Shown in pieces: positions 10,670 through 22,843 of a stretch of 64,000 bases of DNA (the first letter of the stretch is position 1; each line of letters begins with the position of its first letter). This DNA comes from Juglans regia (lineage: Eukaryota > Streptophyta > Magnoliopsida > Fagales > Juglandaceae). Position numbers and translations under genes: made by a program. The notes under the pieces were generated by a model. The model ran no database searches. It worked only from the letters and a program-made list of their open reading frames with translations, and had not been told where the DNA came from. The stretch spans positions 21,341,370 through 21,405,369 of the forward strand of contig NC_049904.1 in assembly GCF_001411555.2 (NCBI RefSeq), in the 5' to 3' direction.

Positions 10670-13600
10670 ATGGACAAAAGTTGGATGAATGATCCCGATA
10701 GGCTTGTATCACCTGCATACGCCGAAGGCGTTAAATATTTCATCGCACAAGCACGAAACCATGCAAGTGGAAGGGATCGCATCCGGTGTCCATGTCGTTC
10801 ATGCCTTAACAATCTGTGGCTGCCTATATTTGAGGTGGAAACTCATTTGTTTATGAAAGGGATCAACCCAAATTACACGCAGTGGATATTTCATGGGGAG
10901 GAGGATACAACATTCTACGTGAGTGATGAAGATATTGATGATGATATCAACCAAGAAGACGATTACATAGATGACATGCAGGATATGTTGGATGACATCC
11001 GGGCAGGCACCTTCGATGATGCGCCCCAAGATAGCACTCCTGCAGCAAACAGGCCACGAGAGACGGTAGATTCACCATCTTTCGAGCAACTACTAGAGGA
11101 TGCCCGACGTCCGTTATTTGATGGGTGTACAAAATTTTCCAAACTGTCATTCGTTGTCAAGTTGTTACACATCAAATCAATCGGTGGGTGGTCTATTAAG
11201 TCATTTGACATGCTACTTGATTTGTTGAGGTCTGCCTTTCCTGATGCCCTATTGCCACAATCATATGAGGAGTCAAGGTCGTTGGAGCGCGGTTTGGGCT
11301 TCAAATACCACAAAATCCATGCGTGCCCCAACGACTGCATCTTATTTTGGAAGGAAAATGCAGCTCTTAATGAATGCCCTGTATGTAAGGCTTCGAGGTG
11401 GATACCAAATACACACGGACAGCGTACCTCAAAAAGTGTTGCGTCACTTTCCTTTGAAACCGAGATTGCAGCGTCTCTTCATGTCTGCAAAGATAGCAGG
11501 TGATATGCGATGGCACAAAGAGCAACAGACGAAAGAAGATACTTGTATGAGACATCCGGCCGACTCTGAGTGCTGGAAGAAATTTGATGAAGATCATGGC
11601 TGGTTCGCTTCGGATCCTCGCAATGTTAGGCTCGGTCTGGCAAGTGATGGCTTCACTCCATTCAACAACTTGGCTAAACCTCATAGCATTTGGCCAGTCA
11701 TCCTTGTCCCCTATAACTTGCCGCCGTGGTCATGCATGAAAGACCAATTCTTCATGACATCTCTGATTATTCCTGGCCCAAGGTCACCAGGGAATGAGAT
11801 TGATGTATACTTGCAGCCGTTGATCGATGAACTGCTTGAATTTTGGGAAGATGGGGTACCTACATATGATGCCTCAACCAAGGAGACGTTTATGTTGCAT
11901 GCTGCCTTATTGTGGACAATCAACGATTTTCCTACCTACGGGAATCTGTCTGGCTGGTCAACAAAGGGAAAATTGGCTTGTCCGTCTTGCAATGCAGACA
12001 CAGACTCTAATTGGTTGAAATATGGCCGAAAACATTGTTACATGGGACATCGTCGTTTCTTACCCACAGATCACATATGGAGAAGGAGGAAATGGTTGTT
12101 CAACAGTAGAGAAGATCATCGCATGCCACCAAGGGAATTTGGTCCTGAAGAGATTCAAAATCAATTGCAGATGATTGGGGATGTTCAGTTTGGCAAATCT
12201 CATAGGAAGAAAAAACGCACTGCTGAAGAGCTGAACTGGACAAAGTGTAGCATATTCTTCGTGTTACCTTATTGGTCAACAGTTCGACTTCGGCATAATT
12301 TAGATGTTATGCAATTGAGAAGAATATTGCCGACAACATCTTATTCACTTTAATGAACAGTCCAGGGAAAAGTAAGGATAACATCAATTCAAGGCGTGAC
12401 TTAGAGCTTTTGGGCTATAGAAAAGAATTACACTTGATATGGCATGGTGATCGTGTAACAATGCCACATGCACAGTACACATTAAACGTCGAGCAAAGGA
12501 ATAAATTTTGTGAGTGGTTGTCTGATATCAAATTTTCAGATGGGTTCGCTTCCAATATCTCGAACTGTGTATCTCGACGTGACTGCAAAATCTCAGGGTT
12601 GAAAAGCCATGACTGTCACGTTTTCCTTCAAAGACTACTCCCTATTGCTGCTGGGGGGTATTTAAGAAGTGACATTGGCTTGGCTTTGACTGAACTTGGT
12701 ACTTTCTTCAAAGAGTTGTGCGCTCGAACACTCGATGTCAACCGCCTGGCCCAACTCCAAACTGATGTTGTCACCATTCTATGCAAACTGGAGATGATAT
12801 TCCCTCCTTCCTTTTTCGATGTTATGGTCCACCTAGCTGTCCATTTACCCCGTGAGGCCAGACTTGGGGGTCCAGTACAATATAGGTGGATGTACCCATT
12901 TGAGAGGTATCTCGGCAAATTCAAGCGGTATGTTAAGAATAAAGCCCGCCCAGAAGGTTCAATAGCCGAGGCTTACATTCACACCGAATGCTTGACATTC
13001 TGCTCCATGTATCTCAAAGATATTGAGACGAGGTTTAGTCGACCGGACCGCAACATTGATGCTGACGAAGAGGGCACGTTAGATGGGTTCAAAATTTTCA
13101 ACCAGAAAGTTGGTCCCTTGGGTATGCCTTCGAACGTGCAATTAGAAGATAAACTATTTAGGGCAGCCATCTGGTACGTGCTCAATAATTGTGCGGAGAT
13201 TGGACCTTATATAGAGTAAGCATTAACGAGTCTACTTAAAAATCCTCTTTCATTCTATACAATTTGTTATGAACCCAGTACCATCTAACTTCAATATGTT
13301 GCTTCGCCTCGATGCACCAAATGCAGGGAACACTACGATAAATGTAAGGTGCAACACCCAGATTGCATCGAGCGCACGCACCAAACTGAGTTCCCAACTT
13401 GGTTTAAGCAACGTGTAAGTTCTTATCCATTCCTATGTAAGATGTGCTGCTATAGCTTTCATTTTATATGATTTGGATCTAATCGAAAATAAACGTTATG
13501 AAATTTGCTTTTTTAAATATATAGATCCAGGAACATCGTACCTCGCATACACTTGATGTGTCCGCTGATCTGTACGCGTTAGCTTGCGGGCCTGACCGTT

Positions 13601-14364
13601 GGGTTGCAACATATGCTGCTTGCATAATAAATGGAAAAAGGTTTCATACGAAACAGCGTGAACTTCGCCGTCGTACACAAAATTCTGGAGTGGTGGTAAC
13701 TGGTGATGAGGCCACAAATAATTTGGACTTCTATGGAGTTATTAATAATATTGTAGAGTTACGCTACATGGAGTGGCGTCGGGTGTACCTGTTTGAATGC
13801 GATTGGTTTGATGTTGGTGATCGAAAACGAGGGGTGCGGGTGGATGACCATATGATTAGTGTCAACATGAACAGGACTTGGTATAAGGATGAACCATTCG
13901 TGTTGGCGAGTCAGGCTGATCAATGTTTCTACATAAGAGATTTAAGGGCGAAAGGGAATTGGGGTGTTGTGCAGAACTATGCAAATAGGAATGTATACAA
14001 CATTCCGCCACTGCCGAGAGTTCTTGAAGTACTTCATGGGGAATCAAGTACTCCTGATGCCGATCAAGAAGATGAGCCATCATATTATTATGAACCAGTG
14101 CAGTGTGATAACACAGATCAAGTGGCAACTCAACTGAATAGGCCTGATATACTACCTAGCCATGTAGATGCACGAGAAATCATGGATTCGGTTGGTCAAC
14201 GCATAGATTCAACAGGCTTTATCAATGATGACATGATCACTTCTGAGTCTGGAAATGCGGCCAGTGAGGGGGAATATTCAGATGAAGAGGACCTATCAAT
14301 AAATGAGGGGGAACATTCAGATGAGGATGGGCACACAACATCTGATGAGTCTGGCGACCTATAA
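10670..14364 (+). pseudogene. tnp2-type CACTA transposase, two frameshifts
   Basis: The catalytic transposase of CACTA elements. ATG at 10670 (MDKSWM, preceded by CAG). The N-terminal transposase-associated domain has the CPCRSCLN cysteine motif; then an acidic region; then the Tnp2 core with CPNDC, CPVCKASRW, VLRHFPLKPRLQRLFMS, DMRWH, DGFTPF and SCNADT; then DUF4218-type sequence (VHLAVHLPREARLGGPVQYR, WMYPFERYLGKFK); then DUF4216-type sequence (VDDHMISVN, EPFVLASQA) and an acidic end. Exons: 10670-13215, 13327-13414, 13525-14364, all with GT/AG borders. The first exon has a 1-base frameshift near 11420 (after RWIPNTHGQ) and another near 12311 (NLDVM, one base lost), so full-length protein is not expected. 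Otherwise well preserved, suggesting recent decay. Confidence 0.93.
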
Positions 14365-14739
14365 ATATAACCCAGGAACTTCGTTCATTTAAGGTTGAGA
14401 TATTAGAATTCTTGTTCGAAATTTCCATGTGTATATAGACATTTGACAATATGAGATTGACTTTGAAATTGGTATGTGTATATAGACAGTTCAATATGAG
14501 TTTGGGTGAAATATATGTTTTGATTTATTTTCTTACTACCATGAAGAAAATCATTTTACCTGGCTCGAACTACTTATTATGCAAACTCATATTTTCTTAT
14601 TATGCAAGTAGCAAACAATCTTGAGAGTAGTATTCAAGTTTTACAACATCTATACCTAAATTAAATAGTATCTAACATGTGATTTAATTTGCTTCAGGTT
14701 ACGTTCAATATTGGGAGGCTGTGTCAACTGGGATGCACT

Positions 14740-16916
14740 ATGCCGTATCAAGGTATATATACGGCCGACTCTCAGTTATTCGTTTGTCTATTTAAAGTCT
14801 CATAGTGTAAGGGTTAGTCTACCTAAAAGTAACTGAAAATTGAAAAACAATTTGCTTGTTTACGAACTTGTCTGTGCATATTGCGATTATTTTGTATCAA
14901 TTAGGGCATCAATTTTATCCCACTATGTTATTAACTTGTACTCATGCAGGTAATCAGCCGGGACCCAGTTCAAGAGGTGGAGGCAGACTTCGAGGCCTTT
15001 GAGGTGGAAGGCGTTATATCCCATACTCAGGTCGTCACTGCCGACCACGCAGTGCGAAATTATCTTCATATCATAGCACGGAGGAGTGTAATCAATCCTC
15101 CTCGGATGACTCAACACAGCCCCCAAGTCTCCCACCATGCGTTGTGGCAACTCACGCGCCACAACCTATTCAAGAACCCCAACCAAATACTGCTGGGGAA
15201 CAATCACCTACTGGAGAACAAACTGGTGCATGTTTTTCCAATACTTTAATTTTGAAAGCATTAGCATGTTTGAATGTGTTATTAAGTGTGAATATTCCAC
15301 ATTACACTTTAAAATACTAATATATTGTACCTTAAAATACAGCTGCAGATGCCCCAGTGGAGACCAAAGGAACGCAAGAACAGAGGAGACGAACTCGTGG
15401 GCCATCTAGATGCATTTTCTTTGACAAGCTAAGGAAGAACGGGAAAGTGATGCTGAAGATAAACGATGGTGAGACAGCCCCATGTTGTGAACACGCTTCT
15501 ATGTTCACAACACGAGTATCGTGGATTGTGAAACAATACTGTGACATGAGTTACAAGCGTTGGTCGGATGTGCCACCAGCGATTAAAGAGGAGCTCATTG
15601 ACCATGTTCGGGTAAGTAAAAAATTTAATTGTCCTTGTTTGGGGTGTTGTTTATGTAGTATAATCATCGCCTAAATAACGAGATGACACATTGATTGTTT
15701 GCATGCTGCCTTATGTAGAGTGACTTTGTGTTGGACTGGGATCGCGAAAACCACCGATTGAAGGTGACAAAGGCCTTACGTAAGCGCTTCAACTCCTTCC
15801 ACCATGACTTGCACAAGATTTATGAATCCTATGGAAGCCACGCAGAAGCGTTGGCTAATGGAACTAGTCTGGTGGACCCCATTGTATGGGTGAAGTTGTG
15901 TGAAAGGTGGGGCAGCGATGCCTTCAAGGTACAGATAGTCTTTCTCACATACAACCATATAATATGTATATATTTAATATGTCTAAATATTGTGGTGGAA
16001 AATCTGTTTGTCTATTATAAGTAATTGTTCCCTATTGTGTATGACAGAAAATTTCAGCTCAAAATCGGGAGAACCGAAACAAGCAGGCCATTAATCACAC
16101 ATCAGGACGAAAATCATTCGTCCGATTACTTGAGCAAAAGGTATGTCTAAGGGAAAACAATCTTTTAATTTTAAATAGAATAGTAAAAATGCACTTTACT
16201 TGGAGATTTTAGTGACAATATTACTTTACTATCACTAAAGGTGGTTACTCATAGCTTTGTTGTTCAAATGTCACATGGTTCATACAAATGACAGTGCAAT
16301 GAGAATGGGAATTTGGTCGACTTCTACAAAGAGACGCGTTGGTCGAAGAAAAAGAATGCATTTGTCACTGATGCTACAGAAAGTACTTATGTGAGTAGTG
16401 CAGAAACAGCCGTTGGGATCTATGTTTCTTTCTATACTGTCGTGCATGCCTTAATATAGCACTAGCTGATTATTTGTTAATAATCGCTGCTTTCTCAATG
16501 TGCAGAAGGAGATGCAAGGTAGGTTGGATGGCCTAGGACCAGAGCAACGTAGTGATGAGGCAGCAGCGACTGTCTTTAGGGAGGTTCTTGGCCATCGACC
16601 TGGATATGCACGGGGACTTGGGGAAATGGTCATCCCCGAGTCAAGTAGACAACGTGACAAAGTTGAAATGCAACAATACATGTCTGAGGCTGAAAAGCAC
16701 AAGAAAGATGCTGAACAATATAAGAAGGATGCTGAGCAATATAAGAAGGATGCTGAAGCTTACAAGAGTCAGCTGGATGCAATGAGGACAGAGATGCGGG
16801 AGCTGAGGGAGCATCAGATAGAAAATGACAAAGTGATGCAGTCTTTCTTTAGGGCTTTCCCGTCGTTCACTGAGTCAGTTCGACAGACTCAGTGTAACGA
16901 TTCCCCCCGCCCATAA
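14740..16916 (+). pseudogene. CACTA B second gene (Transposase_24 / Ptta-En/Spm family), one premature stop
   Basis: The TNPA-like gene of the element, presumed to bind subterminal repeats. Seven exons follow from splice sites: 14740-14752 (ATG CCG TAT CAA G), 14950-15224, 15343-15611, 15719-15928, 16048-16140, 16295-16390 and 16506-16916. Recognisable parts are an RGGG-rich N-terminus, a TRGPSRCIFFDKL segment, SYKRWSDVPPAIKEELIDHVR, a DPIVWVKLCERWGSDAFK exon, a GRKSFVRLLEQK exon, and a last exon with FREVLGHRPGYARG followed by a coiled coil with four near-identical heptad-like repeats of (K/Q)YKKDAE. The frame is open except for TGA at 15000-15002 in the arginine/glycine-rich exon (CGA expected). 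Another frame of exon 2 stays open, but only the frame with the stop joins exons 1 and 3 correctly. Confidence 0.85.
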
Positions 16917-17340
16917 GGGGCTTCTCATAAAAGGGCACATTTTTTGGGTGGTTTTTTGTGACACCGGGGAGGCATGAGGTTTTTGTACTTACTCTATAAA
17001 AGGGCACAAAGGGGCTTCTCAAGGGTGTCGATGTGTTGTGCCTTTGGGTGGTTTTTGTACTTACTCTATACGACACTGGGCTATATATATATATAAATAT
17101 ATATATAGTATTATATATATTTATATAAATCTTGGATCTATGTCTACACCGGGGATCTCTTCGATCTCTCATGGCCCCAATGAGGTTAGTATCATTTCGA
17201 GTTATCCACCATAAAATGTACTTGTACAAGTGAAGTGTTAAATATATTTCTAGCAACTTTGTTTTCCAAACCCGATGAATAATTCATTGATAGTTTTATA
17301 CATAATTCCTTTTATTTTTTTTGATATATTTGAATCACAG

Positions 17341-17426
17341 AAGGCTGACATTCTGAGAAGCTTCCTTGAGATGAAGGAGAAGGAATTACTTGTGTTGGAA
17401 GAGAAGCTTAAGGCTAGAGAGAGAGA
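17341..17426 (+). pseudogene. Captured coiled-coil exon of unidentified gene
   Basis: An 86-bp open segment with a good acceptor (TTTGAATCACAG) and donor (GA|GTAAGT) encodes a charged helix (ADILRSFLEMKEKELLVLEE then KLKARER). It lies after the transposase stop, outside both CACTA genes, and has no neighbour exon in frame. By position it is probably a captured host exon; I cannot name the source gene. Confidence 0.45.
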
Positions 17427-17944
17427 GTAAGTTCCGACACCTTTTCCCTGCTCTGTAAAAGTTTACTTACAACTTGTGTTTTATTTTTTTCCCGTGTAAA
17501 ATGACATTGATCCTCTACAGTTATGTATGTAGTTTAACTAGCTTTGTCGCTTTGGAAATTCTAGTAAATATGACTACTTTTGCACTGATCTCTCTCTCTC
17601 TCTCTCTCATTGAGCTGACCATTTGTGTAATAACATAATGGAATCTGTATAGCTTAAAAGGCTTTGAGGGTTGGACCACATTGTGGTGTATTGATGCTAT
17701 GGTTTGGGTGTATAGAGAATTATTGGATTAGAATATGCATTGATTGGAAACGCAATCATGGTAATCTATAATTTTATGTACAATTTGTTATGGTTTGCTA
17801 AGTAGGAGTGTTACTGTGACGTAATTTGTAAGGCGTTGCAATTTCCCTTTAATATTTCTCACATTAATGCATATTCTACTATTTTTCATTTTTAAGAGGA
17901 AGGGGGTGCCATTGGGCCTCTTCCTATTTTGAATTATCATATTT

Positions 17945-18048
17945 GAGCAGCCTCTTGCAGCTGCTCAAATATCTCTTCTGCTTTCTCAGAAAGTCCTTCC
18001 CTAGCAAATGCATTTACCAAAGCAGTATATGTGCAGATATTAGGTTTA
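17945..18048 (-). pseudogene. PPR-protein gene fragment, minus strand
   Basis: Minus-strand translation from 18048 gives KPNICTYTALVNAFAREG then LSEKAEEIFEQLQEA, one complete pentatricopeptide repeat (P-type: TYTALVNAFAREG...A.EIFEQ). It is very like the PPR protein family around Arabidopsis At2g35130, as I recall that sequence. No other repeat of the array follows, so it is an isolated fragment inside CACTA B, opposite in orientation to the element's genes. Confidence 0.8.
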
Positions 18049-18921
18049 ATTATCAGATTGATTGAATGCATGGTCAATATCAGCTCATATATATATATAT
18101 ATAAGCTAGCAGGTATGATCTATAATATCATATAAAGATATACAGAATGATATATATTATTAATCATTTTTCATCTAATCGTAGTAGAAGCACTAGTGCC
18201 CCGTATTTCCTTCCATGGAAAAATTTTGCCTTTGGGGACTGGCATGGACCAATTGTTGCTTCCTCCCCAGCTCAACTCTCATGTCCGAATTAATCATGCA
18301 AGTCTTTGCTTTATTAGTCGTTTGGAAGTGTAACAAATGTAAAAAAGATTATGTCTTCAGTTCATCCTACATGTTTTGCAACATAGCATCCATATTTCTC
18401 TTCTATGTTAAAAATATCAGAACATCATGCAGAAGCTTCACCTTACTAACATGGTGATTATTTTAAGGATATGGCTTGTGAACCTCACCCTCGTTGTAGG
18501 GATAGATACTCATCCATGATGTCTAAGTTTCTCACCCTTTACAATGCCTGTGATTATCCCAGCTACCAGAGCCTAATCGTTTTTTCTTTTCCATATATCT
18601 GACAAACTCTGTTTATAAAACCCCAAGAAACCACCAATTTAGAGGCCTGTGCACACTTCGCTACACTTAAGTATATGATACCTAAACTCATCCCGAGCCA
18701 CCCCATAGGTATCCCTTTGAAGCCTATAAATCTAGTGCATTAGCCATTAAGCTAAGCAGAAATCTATCTTTCAGAGTATTTGATTGCCCCTTGAATCTCT
18801 TCACTACTTTTGACAAGAATATTTGGAATCCTCAAAATTTTCAATTTTTTATTTTTGAGTGGCATTGATGGACCATTTGTTTAGAATGAATTGACATACT
18901 CTATTGTACATGTGATTGCAG

Positions 18922-19135
18922 CCTCTTTTTTAAGCAAGAAATGGAGCTATCTTTGATAGGCCTTCAGAATGCTGGAAAGACTTCACTTGTAAATGTTGTT
19001 GCAGTAAGTAGATCACCATATTGAGCTTCTACTGTTATTATTTTCTTTTTGTCCCTGTGGGTTGGTGCGCTGAAAACTTGTTTGTTTGTTTCTACTTTCT
19101 AGACTGGTGGATATAGTGAAGATATGATCCCTACG
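18922..19135 (+). pseudogene. ARL8 small-GTPase gene fragment (two exons with intron)
   Basis: Two consecutive exons with intact frame and splice sites: 18922-19003 ([20 protein letters not shown]...SLVNVVA) and 19103-19135 (TGGYSEDMIPT). They match the N-terminal part of plant ADP-ribosylation-factor-like 8, including the P-loop GLQNAGKTS that binds GTP phosphates and the switch-I threonine region. ARL8 is about 184 residues; the first exon and everything after MIPT are absent. The intron is kept, so this was copied from genomic DNA, not from mRNA. It lies in the cargo region of CACTA B. Confidence 0.9.
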
Positions 19136-19569
19136 GTGAGTAATATTTTAGAAAGGGTTGTGCCTGATTTTAGTTTTACAAGTGAAGTATATACTTTTGC
19201 CAAAATCTTGGTTAATGATGATAACACTACTAATTAATTATGAAATGCAACATGCATTGGGATTCTCATCACTGAAGAGCTGAGGGGGTGGGATTCGTTC
19301 CATCACATAGACTGGCTCGTAATAGTACATCATTCTCTTCATACCCTCCGCATGATCAACGACGTATATATATAGTACCTCTCATTTTGAGTATCTTCCT
19401 CTTAAGTTGTTCAGCACAAGCCTCACAGTGCATTAATAACAATGAGTTCCACTGTTATTAATCCAGAAACCTAGAGCACAAAACCACATACATGCATGCT
19501 AGTTAAGAATATTGGCAAAAAAGTGAGAACTTCCATTGTTTTTTTTTTTTACTTTTTTCTTCAGTTCTA

Positions 19570-20050
19570 AGTAAAGATACTGCATTAGACCTGGCAAGCT
19601 CCAACTTCTGGGATGGGTTCACCCTCAGATGCTGGCAATGGGGATAGGACTTTGGTTCTTCTTTTTGGGAGTTTCATGATTTTCATGCACACAGCTTGAG
19701 GCTCCACTATTCCCTTTATGCTCCACTATTCCCTTTATGGTCACTTTTTTCTTTTTAGCCATGTCTACCTCAACCCCCTCCACTCCTGATACCATCCATA
19801 AACAGGATTGAATATACAAATAAAATTGGGGGGGAGAAAGAGAGAGAGAGAGAGAGAGGAACCTCTAATTCCCATTATAAAGTCTCAATCTTCTTGGCAC
19901 ATCCAACACAATGCAAGTCCACGTACAAGACAAAAAAATTAGATGGTGGTTTTGGCTCTTCCTTCTCCTATGGCTTCTCTTGATCCTTCTTCTCCTCTGT
20001 TTTCTGATCTTCTTCTCCTATGGCTGAGCCTCTGCCTTAGCTTGTTCCTA
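19570..20050 (-). pseudogene. HIPP (heavy-metal-associated isoprenylated protein) gene fragment, minus strand
   Basis: On the minus strand, about 20050-19862 encodes a K/E/Q-rich lead, then PKPPSNFFVLYVDLHCVGCA with the metal-binding CxxC of an HMA domain (HCVGCAKKIE). After an intron-like gap, 19806-19590 encodes SGVEGVEVDMAKKKKVTIKG, the second half of the same HMA fold, and after a frameshift KVLSPLPASEGEPIPEV, typical of HIPPs. A ~21-bp unit (CTCCACTATTCCCTTTATG) is tandemly duplicated at 19701-19740, and stops and frameshifts break the frame. It is cargo of CACTA B in antisense to the element genes. Confidence 0.8.
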
Positions 20051-20746
20051 CCATATACAAATAAAAAACAATCAACCAATATTAGAACAAATTAAATGCA
20101 GCCCGAAAATAATCAAAACGCATGGGAATGAATTAGAAACACTTGAAAAATACAAAAATATCACCTGTTTAGCTTCTTCCCCCATATCTCTCAATCAAGA
20201 ATGAGATATCAAACTCAAGTTGTTTAAAATATAGGGAAGAATTTGAAGGACGAGAAAGCTGGAAAGGAGAAGGAGGGAGAGGATCAGGGTAACAATGAAA
20301 TGAGAGTGATTATATCTATATATATAGATATATAGATATATAGATATGTATGCAGATCAAGGCGAAAGCATATATATATATATAAAAGACTTTATATATC
20401 TATATATATATAGATATATAGGTTTTTTTGTTCCTGGTTTCTTTCCTTGTCCAAAACTGGATGTGTTGCTTAGATATTGTAAATCTAACCCACTTATAAA
20501 AATAATACTCCAATCCAGCCACGTATTTTGGTCAAGTCTGGAATCCTGATCCTCCACATGTTTTGAGGTGTCAAACATAAGTCTGGAGTGGATAGTGGAT
20601 ACTCCACTCATTTTGTCGAACATATTGATAAAAGCTATCTTCTACCTGCTTCTCGAGCAGCGATTATCCAACATCATACTACTTATTTTGAAAAATTGAT
20701 AGGCGTAATGCTCATGATTTTTTATATATTCTTACCATTTGTACAG

Positions 20747-20992
20747 ATGGACAATAGAGGAACTGCTCGACGTGGGCTTAATGAAGGCTCTTTAAAATAC
20801 AAGGCTGGCCAGATTTATGCTGATGATGAGCTGACTGGAGCCGCACCCCACATTTAAACGAGGGCTTGCTAAAGTTGGCCATATTGGGTTGTATGGGTGG
20901 AGTTATGGTGGATATCTTTGAGCTATGACCTTGGCCAGGTTTCCTAATGTCTTCTGTTGTGCTGTGTCTGGTGCCCATGTAACGGGCTGATT
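20747..20992 (+). pseudogene. Dipeptidyl-peptidase IV-like (prolyl oligopeptidase family S9) gene fragment
   Basis: After an acceptor (TTTGTACAG) the frame reads MDNRGTARRGLNEGSLKYKA then GQIYADDELTGA. A frameshift near 20850 follows, then IKRGLAKVGHIGLYGWSYGG and, after a TGA in place of serine, AMTLARFPNVFCCAVSGA. G-W-S-Y-G-G is the nucleophile-serine motif of S9 peptidases. The match is to the plant DPP IV/prolyl-oligopeptidase protein of the At5g24260 type. Only about 80 residues of a ~750-residue enzyme are present. An adjacent open stretch at 20588-20700 is not identified. Confidence 0.85.
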
Positions 20993-21239
20993 GTTGCTGC
21001 TTATTTATTATTAAGGATAAAAGCTCAGTTTGTATATGAGAAAACATTAATACACCACCCCATTGTAATATATATGAGTTTGGATTTTATTGATGGGCTT
21101 GGATGGAACTTTATGTATTTATTTTGCATGTTATATTGATTAGCAACTTGAATGAATGAGTTTGGATTATGAATGGTGCATTTAGGAACAACTAAAAACC
21201 AGGCTTAGAAAGAAAATAAAGCTCAGGAAATTTAAACAC

Positions 21240-22001
21240 GAATTGAGTTTTAGCGGCGAACTAAGCACATCTTGCGGCGAATTTTCACTCGCCGCTATAA
21301 ACATACCCATAAATTCACCTAAACCAGCGATGCACAAATCGCTACTATATTCTCAATACCAGCGATTAAATATTCGCCGCTAAATACCTTTATTTAGCAG
21401 AATGTACATTACGGCGATCTTGGAAACTCGCTGGCTTTAATTATATGCCGGCGATTTAATATATCGCCGCTACATAATTACCTGTTTGAAAACAAATTAG
21501 CGGCGAGTGTAACATCGCCGTCTAATATTATTTAGCAGCGATATAACAATCGCTGCTATATACCATGAAGAATATAGCGGCGATATAATTTTCGCCGTTA
21601 TATTGATATAGCAGCGATAATTAATCGCTGCATCATGATAATATACGGCGCTTTTTCTATTGCGGCGATTTTTTGTTGTGGCTGGCAAATATATTTGGCA
21701 GCGATATATGGCATTTTTAGCGGCGAGTAGAAACGCTGCTGATAATCTATCGCAGCGTTTAATGACAGAATCCTAGTTTGCATTAGCGGCGATTAATTTG
21801 TGATCTGCAGCGAAAATAAATTCGCCGGGATATGTTTATATGGCAGCGAGTTTTGGTGTCCGTTGCAGTAGATCTAAAGTGGGGCGTTAATACCGGCGAA
21901 GGTGCAGCGATTAAAAAATCGCTGGTATATATGTACGCCAGCGATTTGGTGTGTTTTTCCAGCGATTATGTATCGCTGGCAAAATTGTTGAACCTTGTAG
22001 T

Positions 22002-22002
<1 letters not shown>
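21240..22002. repeat. CACTA B 3' subterminal repeat array and terminus
   Basis: About 750 bases are packed with GCGGCGA/TCGCCGC and the related AGCGATT/AATCGCT in both orientations, often as short palindromic pairs (AGCGGCGA...TCGCCGCT). The array stops at CCTTGTAGTG (21993-22002), a CACTA terminus, followed by GTA. It fits the subterminal binding-site region of a CACTA element. Confidence 0.85.

Positions 22003-22060
<58 letters not shown>
22003..22060. repeat. (TA)n microsatellite
   Basis: About 28 TA repeats directly abut the CACTA B terminus; a simple length-variable repeat. Confidence 0.95.
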
Positions 22061-22062
<2 letters not shown>

Positions 22063-22324
22063 TGTACAAGTAATTAAGTTTTACATACATTATAAGATAC
22101 ATCTACAAGGACTAGGTCAGGGATGTTAAAAAAATGTATTTAGTACAAGAAAATGTGGCCGTAGATACTATGGAAATGCTATACTAATTCCATGTAATGT
22201 ATTTATTTTTCTAAATGCTACCTGCAATTTCTTTAAATATCAGTGATCTCGGTCTTCCTTCGACTGCAACACAAATCCCAGTACCTCATTACACATAGAC
22301 TACTCATGGCCGACCAAACTACTT

Positions 22325-22843
22325 TTTTTTTTTTTTATGAAGAGCCGAGAATCACCTGTCCACGAGTGATCCCGTCCCGATTATATTAATAAACCCTCAC
22401 TTATGGCAGAAGAAAACCGTGGTTACATACCAATACCTGGCGTTACAATATAAAAAAAAAAAAATTCCGAAACCAGGTATTTAAAAAACCTAGTATTTCT
22501 AGAGAAAGAAAACAAAAACAAATCCTCACCTGCAAAAAAATTCATTAGCACAACAAGCATATACAATAAGATCTAACCAAACCAACACAACAACCAAATA
22601 GGACAAGATTCTTAATTCTGACAGCACCTCAAAGATGGTAACCCAAGTTTATCCAACCGAAGTAAACCTCGAGGGATCCTAGGCAGTTCTCCAACTATAT
22701 TCCATTCCATATTAAGACCAGCTGTCCCACTCCGAGCCAACCAGTCAGCAATTTATTACCTTCCCTATAAACATTCCTAACTGTGCAAACCATCGAATCC
22801 ATAAGAACAAGAGTATCCCCCCAGAAATCTTCCAAATACCATA
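22325..22843 (-). mobile_element. 5'-truncated LINE, antisense, 13-bp TSD
   Basis: The 13-base sequence GACCAAACTACTT stands at 22312-22324 and again at 22844-22856. The insert is 519 bp, with the poly(A) tail seen as a T-run at 22325-22337. On the minus strand, about 22850-22620 translates in parts to the RNase H end of a plant LINE ORF2 (DTLVLMDSMVCTVRNVYREG, ADWLARSGTAGLN, the latter after a frame change), followed by 3' untranslated sequence. It sits inside the signal-peptide codons of the receptor-kinase pseudogene, after codon 6. Confidence 0.9.

Larger units (their letters stand above)
10670..22002 (+). mobile_element. CACTA (En/Spm) element B with host-gene cargo; 5' end not located
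   Basis: In order on the plus strand: tnp2-type transposase (10670-14364), Transposase_24-type gene (14740-16916), 3.7 kb containing exon fragments of several host genes (17341-20992), a GCGGCGA-type subterminal array (21240-21990) and the 3' terminus CCTTGTAGTG ending at 22002, the reverse complement of a CACTACAAGG terminus. The start given is the tnp2 ATG because no CACTA terminus was found upstream; the true 5' end must lie before it. It is possible that the subterminal array belongs to a different, nested CACTA, since no second array with the same motif is present. Confidence 0.75.

Noticed and set aside
14944..15249. Alternative 101-codon frame as the true second exon of the CACTA B gene
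   Set aside because: It does not join in frame with the ATG exon (14740-14752) or with the exon starting at 15343, whereas the arginine/glycine-rich frame does, despite its one stop.
22003..22060. (TA)n run as the target duplication of a transposon
   Set aside because: It is a simple microsatellite, too long and length-variable to be diagnostic.
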